From contig JAFLUR010000042.1 in assembly GCA_022508725.1 (NCBI GenBank), forward strand, positions 1 to 11,777: DNA of 11,777 bases. The letters are read 5' to 3'. Shown here piece by piece: positions 6,704-11,777 of the stretch. This DNA is from Oscillospiraceae bacterium (GTDB lineage: Bacteria > Bacillota > Clostridia > UBA1381). The notes below the pieces were generated by a model. It did not search any database and was not told the DNA's origin. It saw only the letters and a program-made list of their open reading frames with translations. The translations under genes were made by a program, and so were the position numbers. Within the stretch, counting starts at the first letter, position 1. The number at the start of each line of letters is the position of its first letter.

Positions 6704-7345
6704 ATGTGTCCCGGAAACAATCCGTATTCAGGCGGAAGTAATATAAATCCTTTCGGAACAATGAATAACAGACCTATAAAGACAGGCGTTCCCGGCGCAA
6801 ATCCGTACGGGAATGCGGGCGGCGGTACGGGAGGAATTGATACGGTCGTCGGCAATGACGAAAATGCCGGGTATGCTCAGAATAATCCGTATGCGAAAAA
6901 CAATTCCCGGAATGCGCCGCAGGATCAATATCTCAGGCAGAGGGTGGAGACCGCGTCAAAGGGAGAGCTTATCCTTATGCTTTTTGAGGGCTGCTGCAAA
7001 TTTATGTATCGGGCGGATAAGGCTTTTGACTTAAAAGAAAACGCTCCCACACCCGAGCTGAGAATAGCTCAGATCGAGGAAATCAATACAAATCTGATAA
7101 AGGCGCAGAATATTTTGCTGGAGCTTATGGGCTCGCTTAATTTTGACTACGATATATCGCATAAGCTGTATCCCGTATACAATTATGTTTACAAAGAGCT
7201 TGTAAGAATAAATTACGCAAAGAACAAAAAAGGCTTGGAACCCCTCATAAAGATCATGGAGGGGTATTGCGAAACATGGAAAGAGGTTTTGAAGAAGGAT
7301 AGGCAAAATCAGTATTCCGGCGGACAGGATGGGAGTTTAGTATAA
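6704..7345 (+). CDS. fliS: Flagellar export chaperone FliS with NPY-repeat N-terminal extension
   Basis: FliS binds the C-terminal disordered tail of flagellin in the cytoplasm, stops premature assembly and hands it to the export gate. The FliS fold occupies residues ~76-205, opening with YLRQRVETASKGELILMLFEG, the family signature, and continuing as a helical bundle. Residues 1-75 are an extra low-complexity segment rich in Asn, Gly and Pro with no predicted structure; FliS is usually about 125-135 residues. The extension contains NPY or NPF at residues 6-8, 15-17, 33-35 and 61-63; the last one aligns with the normal NPY start of many FliS proteins. The ATG is fixed by AAGGAG at 6690-6695. 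The stop codon overlaps the next start by one base (TAATG), so the two genes are probably translationally coupled. Confidence 0.9.
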   Translation: MCPGNNPYSGGSNINPFGTMNNRPIKTGVPGANPYGNAGGGTGGIDTVVGNDENAGYAQNNPYAKNNSRNAPQDQYLRQRVETASKGELILMLFEGCCKFMYRADKAFDLKENAPTPELRIAQIEEINTNLIKAQNILLELMGSLNFDYDISHKLYPVYNYVYKELVRINYAKNKKGLEPLIKIMEGYCETWKEVLKKDRQNQYSGGQDGSLV

Positions 7346-7785
7346 TGAGCATAAATTTTGAGGTTTATGAGAAATTGCTTTCGGAAAAACTCGCCCGGGT
7401 TAAAGAGATGCATTCTTTAACCCTGCTTTGGTATGATTTGTTGGAAAAGGACGAGATCGAAGCGATCGAAAAGGGTATCGATGAGCGCGGGGAGCTGATA
7501 AAAAAAGCCGAAATCACCGATAATAAGCTGAAAGAAATCGAAAACGATCCCGGATTTTCACCGGACAGCCGGGAAAAACAAAGGATCGATGAGATAAATA
7601 AAGAGATAAGGCGCTTAAAAGATGAAATGATCGGCAGTGACGAGAAGCTGACAGAGCTTTTTAATAAAAAAATGACCGAAACAAAGGAAGAAATGAAAGA
7701 GGTTAGGACGCAAAAAAAGAGGACGGTCGCTTACGGCGGTTTGGATTATTCGGTCGGAAGTATGTACTTCAATGTAAAACAATAG
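7345..7785 (+). CDS. Coiled-coil FlgN/FliT-like flagellar chaperone (putative)
   Basis: This is a 146-residue, highly charged, almost wholly helical protein with heptad-like leucines through residues ~5-120 and no signal peptide or membrane segment. The N-terminal part (L.LLWYDLLEKDEIEAIEKGIDERGELI) resembles the FlgN/FliT pattern of a short helical hairpin with a Glu-rich turn. The tail, VAYGGLDYSVGSMYFNVKQ, recalls the YG...S.F.D.K ending of clostridial FlgN/FliT-like proteins. FlgN and FliT chaperone hook-junction proteins and the FliD cap respectively. Its ATG overlaps the fliS stop by one base, the place fliT holds in fliD-fliS-fliT clusters, so a role as FliD chaperone is the best inference. 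Sequence similarity in this family is low, so the exact name is uncertain. Confidence 0.6.
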   Translation: MSINFEVYEKLLSEKLARVKEMHSLTLLWYDLLEKDEIEAIEKGIDERGELIKKAEITDNKLKEIENDPGFSPDSREKQRIDEINKEIRRLKDEMIGSDEKLTELFNKKMTETKEEMKEVRTQKKRTVAYGGLDYSVGSMYFNVKQ

Positions 7786-7798
7786 AGAGTGTGATTTT

Positions 7799-8233
7799 AT
7801 GAAAATCAGAAATACGACAGGTCTGAATGTAGCCGGAAATATAGAAACAGCCGCGCGCAGAGATGTCAGAAAAAGCAGCTTTGCGGGAGAATTCGAGAGA
7901 GCGGCAGCGGATAACAAACGTCAAAATCTTTTGGATATAACAAAGGAGATTTTTGCTCAGGGTGAAGTGGTCACGCAGCGCTGTGATATAGATGAGCTTG
8001 AAAAATACAAGGGCTTGATATCGTCTTTCTTTAACGAGCTTATGGAGGATTCATACAGCGTGAATGAGGACAGCGCCATGTTCTCGAAAAGAAAAATGTA
8101 TCAGAATATAAAGAAAATAAATACAGACATAGAAAGAATCGCGTCGGAATTGCTGAAAACACAGAAAAATCAGCTCGAAATTCTGGGATGCGTCGAGGAT
8201 ATAAGAGGCTTAATTCTCGATATATTCTTATAA
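7799..8233 (+). CDS. yaaR: YaaR-family protein (DUF327)
   Basis: This 144-residue soluble, helical protein belongs to the YaaR/DUF327 family. The recognised pattern is a short variable N-terminus (MKIRNTTG), a conserved QG.V...CDIDELEKYKGLISSFFNELM segment (about 53-81), a K.YQNIKKINTDIERIASELLK helix and the closing signature ILGCVEDIRGLILDIFL (about 128-144). The biochemical role of the family is not established. It starts 13 bases after the preceding stop with a weak GAGAGTG site at about 7785-7791, so it sits inside the flagellar operon; that placement points to motility but does not prove it. The gene symbol follows the Bacillus subtilis family member. Confidence 0.75.
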   Translation: MKIRNTTGLNVAGNIETAARRDVRKSSFAGEFERAAADNKRQNLLDITKEIFAQGEVVTQRCDIDELEKYKGLISSFFNELMEDSYSVNEDSAMFSKRKMYQNIKKINTDIERIASELLKTQKNQLEILGCVEDIRGLILDIFL

Positions 8234-8304
8234 TTTTGTTTGTGCTTGTTTGATTAATATATTAAAAAACCAAGGAAACAATGTTTCCGTACAAAATATT
8301 TTTT

Positions 8305-8310
8305 GGAGAG
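8305..8310 (+). promoter_or_regulatory. Ribosome binding site deciding the cheY start
   Basis: GGAGAG lies 8 bases before the GTG at 8319. An upstream in-frame TTG at 8250 has no such site and would add 23 residues that do not fit the response-regulator fold. Confidence 0.75.
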
Positions 8311-8318
8311 TGATATTT

Positions 8319-8672
8319 GTGAAAAAAATACTTATTGTTGATGACGCGGCATTTATGAGAGTTACGTTAAAGACAATGTTGGAGAAGAACGGCTTTGATG
8401 TTGTGGGTGAGGCGCCCAACGGTCTGGAGGGTGTTAAGAAGTATGCGGAGCTTTCTCCGGATATCGTTACCATGGACATTACAATGCCCGAGCTTGACGG
8501 ACTCGGCGCTCTTAAAAAAATCAAGAGCATAAACCCCAAAGCAAAGGTTGTTATGATTTCGGCTATGGGTCAGGAGAGTATGGTAAAGGAATCAATTTTA
8601 TCGGGCGCTTCCGGATTTTTGGTAAAGCCGTTTAAGGAAGAAGCTGTAATAAAAGCTATCAGCAATCTGTGA
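8319..8672 (+). CDS. cheY: Chemotaxis response regulator CheY
   Basis: This is a single-domain receiver of 117 residues that accepts phosphate from CheA and, when phosphorylated, binds the flagellar switch. All key residues are present: acidic pair D8-D9 (ILIVDDAAFMR), phospho-acceptor D53 (DIVTMDITMP), switch Ser at about S81 (MISAMG) and K103 in VKPF. There is no output domain, and the LIVDDAAFMR and ISAMGQESMV segments are typical of Gram-positive and Thermotoga CheY. The GTG start is chosen from the ribosome binding site at 8305-8310. The 85-base gap after yaaR contains a small hairpin GGAAAC-AAT-GTTTCC (8274-8288) and a weak promoter candidate (TTGTTT 8236-8241, TATATT 8258-8263), so the che genes may have extra transcription independent of the flagellar genes. 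cheA follows 65 bases downstream. Confidence 0.92.
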   Translation: MKKILIVDDAAFMRVTLKTMLEKNGFDVVGEAPNGLEGVKKYAELSPDIVTMDITMPELDGLGALKKIKSINPKAKVVMISAMGQESMVKESILSGASGFLVKPFKEEAVIKAISNL

Positions 8673-8725
8673 TACATGGTATCCGAAGATGCGATGCTGT
8701 GGAATGCGGCGAATGAATATAGAAG

Positions 8726-8732
8726 AAGGTGG
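8726..8732 (+). promoter_or_regulatory. Ribosome binding site favouring a TTG start for cheA
   Basis: AAGGTGG, one mismatch from AAGGAGG, lies 5 bases before TTG 8738. The upstream in-frame GTG at 8729 overlaps this site and has no separate one, so TTG is preferred. The difference is only three residues. Confidence 0.6.
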
Positions 8733-8737
8733 ATAAT

Positions 8738-10942
8738 TTGAGCGAATTTACAAGTGACAGAGATCCTATTTTGGATATGTTTATCTTTGAAACCAACCAG
8801 CTTATAGAACAGCTTGAAGATATAATGATGGAGGTTGAAAACGAAGGTGACATTCCTACCGAACATATAAACGAAATATTCAGAATAATGCATACTATCA
8901 AGGGATCATCGGCAATGATGTCCTTTGACAATATTTCCGTTGTTGCACATAAGATTGAAGATTTGTTCTTTAAAATAAGAGATAACAATTCGGTCGGAGA
9001 CGGATTTCAGCAGGTATGCGATGTGGTATTTGAAGGAACCGACTTTATCAAAGCTCAGATGGAAAAGGTTGAGGCGGGCGAGGATGTGACCGAAACCGCC
9101 GATGATCTGCTTGTTAAAATCGCAGATGTGCTTAACATAGTTGACGGAGGCGAGCCGGCTGCCGCCGCACCCGCCGTTGCCGAGGGTGCGCCCGCGGATG
9201 ATCTTAACGTCGAGGCAAAAAAGGACGATATTGCCATTGAAGAAGAAAAGGACTCAAAAACCGGAAACAATAAATTTTGGGCAAAAATCATTTTCGAGCC
9301 GGACTGCAAGATGGAACATGTACGCGCGTTCAGTGTTATCAACGAGCTTGACAAATACTGCAGCGAGGTCGTTTCAAAGCCGAAGGAATTGTTTGACGAC
9401 CCGACAAGCGGCGATTACATAGCGGCAAACGGTCTGGAGCTGTGGTTCATGACCGGAGCGGCACAGAGCAAGATAGAAAGAGTTTTACAGTCACAGATAT
9501 GTGTAAAAAGCATAGAGGTCAAACCGATAGACGCAATACCGGACGGTTCGGGTAAATCACCCGAGGATGCACAGCGCGACAATATAAATAAGGAAATCGA
9601 AACGGCGCAGACCGCTGCGGAAGAGTCGAAGACGGAAGCGTCACAGACGCCCGCGACCACACCCGCGCCCGCGCAGAATTCCGCACCGGAGCAGTCCGCC
9701 GCGCGGACACAAAAACCGGCACAGCAGGCAAATGCGGGAGCGTCCAAAAAGGCAGCCGCAAACAAGGGCAGCGGTACGGTTAAACAAAATCTTATCAATG
9801 TAAACGTTGATAAGCTTGATTCACTGCTCGATTTTGTAGGCGAAATCGTTATCGCACAGTCCATGGTTATCCAAAATCCCGAAATAAAAGGATTGGAACT
9901 GCCCAATTTCACCAAAAACGCGGAACAGCTCGAAAAGCTCACAAAGGACCTGCAGGATGTTGTTATGTCTATCCGAATGGTTCCGATTGCAGCCGTATTC
10001 CATAAAATGAACAGAATCGTAAGGGATATGAGCAAGACGCTCAATAAGGACGTTGAGCTGGTTATCAGCGGTGAGGATACGGAGGTCGATAAGACTATCA
10101 TAGACAGCCTCTCGGATCCGCTCATGCATATGGTGAGAAACTGTATGGACCACGGTCTTGAAACAAAAGAGGACAGAGCCAAGACCGATAAGCCGGCAAA
10201 GGGTCAGGTTCAGCTCAGAGCTTACAACGACGGCAGCAACGTTGTGGTTACCGTGTCCGACGACGGAAAAGGTCTTGCAAGAGACGTTATTTTGCAGAAG
10301 GCGATAGAAAACGGACTCCTTTCGCCCGAGGATGAGGATATTCCGGATCAGAAAATATATGAATGTATACTTCTTCCGGGATTTTCAACAAAAGAAAAGG
10401 TTACCGAATTTTCCGGCAGAGGCGTCGGAATGGACGTTGTTAAGCAGAATATCGAAAGCATAGGCGGAAACGTAAGCATAGATTCGAAGGTCGGCAAGGG
10501 AACGGTATTCACTATTAAGATCCCGCTTACCCTCGCGATTATCGACGGTATGAGCGTGGCGGTCGGCGACAATTGCTTTATTGTGCCGATAACGGCGATA
10601 AACGATGTGTTCAGAACACGCTCCGAGGAAATAACAAAGGATCCGTACGGCAACGAAAGAATACATCTTAACGGAAAATTCTGCGACGTTGTTCGTCTGA
10701 ACAGAAGATATAATATAGAAACCGAGGTAAACGATATAGACAAGGGTATTCTGATTTCCGTCAGGAACAATAACAAAACCATATGTCTGTTTGTCGATTC
10801 CGTTATCGGCGAGCAGCAGATCGTTATAAAGCCTCTGCCCAAGTATCTTAAAGGAATTATGAGCGACAGAAGCGACATATCCGGATGCACGATACTCGGC
10901 GACGGCAGTATAGGATTTATCCTTAATACGAATGAGTTTTAA
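8738..10942 (+). CDS. cheA: Chemotaxis histidine kinase CheA
   Basis: CheA is the receptor-coupled kinase that autophosphorylates and passes phosphate to CheY. Numbering from TTG 8738 gives 734 residues with the full P1-P5 layout. P1 (about 5-110) is the phosphotransfer domain with phospho-acceptor H52 in IMHTIKGSS. P2 (about 178-264; KIIFEPDCKMEHVRAFSVI) is the CheY-docking domain of the Thermotoga/Bacillus type. A disordered Ala/Gln/Thr/Pro-rich linker covers about 265-343. P3 (about 347-410; NVNVDKLDSLLDFVGEIVIAQ) is the dimerisation helix pair. P4 is the ATP-binding domain, with N-box HMVRNCMDHG (H464, N468), G1 box DDGKG near 508, the PGFSTKE F-box and G2 box GRGVGMD near 561. P5 (about 598-734) is the CheW-like receptor-coupling domain. 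All catalytic motifs are intact. A second low-complexity Ala-rich linker (about 138-160) joins P1 to P2. cheW follows after 27 bases. Confidence 0.95.
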   Translation: MSEFTSDRDPILDMFIFETNQLIEQLEDIMMEVENEGDIPTEHINEIFRIMHTIKGSSAMMSFDNISVVAHKIEDLFFKIRDNNSVGDGFQQVCDVVFEGTDFIKAQMEKVEAGEDVTETADDLLVKIADVLNIVDGGEPAAAAPAVAEGAPADDLNVEAKKDDIAIEEEKDSKTGNNKFWAKIIFEPDCKMEHVRAFSVINELDKYCSEVVSKPKELFDDPTSGDYIAANGLELWFMTGAAQSKIERVLQSQICVKSIEVKPIDAIPDGSGKSPEDAQRDNINKEIETAQTAAEESKTEASQTPATTPAPAQNSAPEQSAARTQKPAQQANAGASKKAAANKGSGTVKQNLINVNVDKLDSLLDFVGEIVIAQSMVIQNPEIKGLELPNFTKNAEQLEKLTKDLQDVVMSIRMVPIAAVFHKMNRIVRDMSKTLNKDVELVISGEDTEVDKTIIDSLSDPLMHMVRNCMDHGLETKEDRAKTDKPAKGQVQLRAYNDGSNVVVTVSDDGKGLARDVILQKAIENGLLSPEDEDIPDQKIYECILLPGFSTKEKVTEFSGRGVGMDVVKQNIESIGGNVSIDSKVGKGTVFTIKIPLTLAIIDGMSVAVGDNCFIVPITAINDVFRTRSEEITKDPYGNERIHLNGKFCDVVRLNRRYNIETEVNDIDKGILISVRNNNKTICLFVDSVIGEQQIVIKPLPKYLKGIMSDRSDISGCTILGDGSIGFILNTNEF

Positions 10943-10969
10943 TAATAATTTTAGAAAAGGGGATCAGAA

Positions 10970-11449
10970 ATGAGTACAGGAAACAGTGTTGAAACATTAA
11001 AAAACAGATACCTTACGTTCCCTTTGGGCGAGGATATTCTGGCGATTGAAATACAAAACATTGTGGAAATAATCGGAATGCAGACCATGACAAAGGTTCC
11101 CGATGCGCCCGAATATATCGAAGGTGTTATAAACCTCAGAGGTCAGCCTGTACCGATCGTCAACGTAAGAAATAAATTTAATCTCGAACCGATAGAGTAT
11201 GATTCGAAAACAAGCATAATCGTTCTGAATATAGAGGATATATCGGTGGGACTTACGGTTGATGCGGTCCATGATGTGGTTTCGATAAAGGACAGTGAAA
11301 TGTCGCCTTATACAAAAAAAGGAAGGTATGATGATTTTGAATATATAAGAGCAATCGCAATGGTTAAGGAAGAAACAATACTTTTTGTCGATTGTCAAAA
11401 GCTTTTGGGTATAGATTCTACCGGCAAGGGAGATGTTGCAGGTGCTTAA
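10970..11449 (+). CDS. cheW: Chemotaxis coupling protein CheW
   Basis: CheW is the adaptor linking chemoreceptor tips to CheA P5 in the signalling array. The protein has 159 residues and is a single CheW domain from about 12 to 148. Recognised parts are YLTFPLGEDILAIEIQNIVEI at the first strands, the family motif VPDAPEYIEGVINLRGQPVPI (about 45-65), a DVR-equivalent segment VNVRNKF, and VGLTVDAVHDVVSI near the second half. The Ser/Gly/Asp-rich tail (STGKGDVAGA) is probably flexible. AAAAGGGG at 10955-10962 precedes the ATG by 7 bases. Its last 8 bases overlap the likely GTG start of cheR, which indicates coupled translation. Confidence 0.93.
   Translation: MSTGNSVETLKNRYLTFPLGEDILAIEIQNIVEIIGMQTMTKVPDAPEYIEGVINLRGQPVPIVNVRNKFNLEPIEYDSKTSIIVLNIEDISVGLTVDAVHDVVSIKDSEMSPYTKKGRYDDFEYIRAIAMVKEETILFVDCQKLLGIDSTGKGDVAGA
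11426..11432 (+). promoter_or_regulatory. Ribosome binding site deciding the cheR start
   Basis: AAGGGAG inside the end of cheW lies 9 bases before GTG 11442. An in-frame ATG at 11433 directly abuts the site and TTG 11436 is only 3 bases away, both too close for normal initiation. Confidence 0.6.
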
Positions 11450-11777
11450 GATAACAGACCCTGAATTTGAAAAATTATGGCATTTTATTTATGATAATTA
11501 CGGTATCGATCTGCGTAAGAAAAAGCATCTTGTAGAAGGCAGACTCGCGTTGATTATTGAGAAAAAAGGATATTCCAGCTTCGGAGATTATTTTGAAATG
11601 ATCTATCGCGATACATCCGGAGACGAATTATCACAGCTTCTCAGCAGAGTTACTACAAATCATACATATTTTATGAGGGAAAAGGCGCATTTTGAATTTT
11701 GTAAGGAAACAGCTCTTCCCTATTTTGAAAAAACGGTCAAGAACCACTCGCTCGGAGTATGGAGCGCCGGATGCTCG
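11442..11777 (+). CDS. cheR: Chemoreceptor methyltransferase CheR (5' part, cut by window end)
   Basis: CheR methylates glutamates on chemoreceptors using S-adenosylmethionine, the adaptation arm of chemotaxis. Only the first 112 codons are in the window. The helical CheR N-terminal domain is complete: FEKLWHFIYDNYGIDLRKKK and the following GRL motif, then LLSRVTTNHTYFMRE, which corresponds to the family's VTTNxTxFFR signature that meets the active site (here FM in place of the usual FF). The fragment ends at VWSAGCS, the start of the SAM-binding motif I (WSAGCSTGEEPYS in the family). GTG 11442 is preferred over ATG 11433 on ribosome-site spacing; it overlaps cheW by 8 bases. The frame is open to the last base. 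Confidence 0.92.
   Translation, partial: MLKITDPEFEKLWHFIYDNYGIDLRKKKHLVEGRLALIIEKKGYSSFGDYFEMIYRDTSGDELSQLLSRVTTNHTYFMREKAHFEFCKETALPYFEKTVKNHSLGVWSAGCS

Noticed and set aside
8250..8318. An N-terminal extension of CheY from a TTG at 8250
   Set aside because: There is no ribosome binding site, and the added residues are encoded by the AT-rich leader and hairpin; the GTG at 8319 fits the receiver domain exactly.
9415..10182. A 255-codon open frame on the minus strand inside cheA
   Set aside because: It is antisense to intact, strongly conserved CheA domains and is Ser/Ile-rich as expected for a shadow frame; no start site supports it.
1..11777. A defence system, prophage or other new multi-gene system
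   Set aside because: Every complete gene is assigned to a protease, flagellar assembly or chemotaxis; no integrase, nuclease, reverse transcriptase or phage gene is present.

Overview
The window comes from a motile, Gram-positive-type anaerobe, most likely a member of the Clostridia (Bacillota). The evidence is the gene content (clostripain-family protease, FliS, YaaR/DUF327), strong AGGAGG-type ribosome binding sites, sigma-A promoters with 17-bp spacers, and GTG/TTG starts. All recognisable genes lie on the + strand. I cannot name a species.

Layout. (1) Positions 1-3506 hold a promoter and a large secreted clostripain-like (C11) cysteine protease of 1120 residues. (2) Positions 3507-4848 are 1.3 kb without an intact gene. 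They contain two copies of a roughly 150-bp palindromic repeat with inverted ends, a third isolated end, and a terminator-like hairpin. Next comes what I read as a gutted flagellin gene: a near-consensus sigma-28 promoter, the frameshifted last ~43 codons of a flagellin, and its terminator. A possible 23-residue peptide ORF and a sigma-A promoter follow. (3) Positions 4849-8233 hold a late flagellar cluster: fliD (filament cap), fliS (flagellin export chaperone with an unusual Asn/Gly/Pro-rich N-terminal extension), a FlgN/FliT-like coiled-coil protein coupled to fliS, and a YaaR-family (DUF327) gene. (4) Positions 8319-11777 hold the core chemotaxis genes cheY, cheA, cheW and the 5' part of cheR, which runs off the end of the window.

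How the genes work together. FliS and probably the FlgN/FliT-like protein deliver late export substrates, and FliD caps the growing filament. CheW couples chemoreceptors to the kinase CheA, which phosphorylates CheY to act on the motor. CheR methylates receptors for adaptation. The C11 protease is separated from these genes by the repeat region and its own promoter, so it is probably not part of the motility pathway.

I found no new multi-gene system. The most interesting signals are the flagellin remnant that keeps its promoter and terminator just upstream of fliD, the palindromic repeat family beside it, the NPY-repeat extension on FliS, and the structured 260-base leader before fliS.
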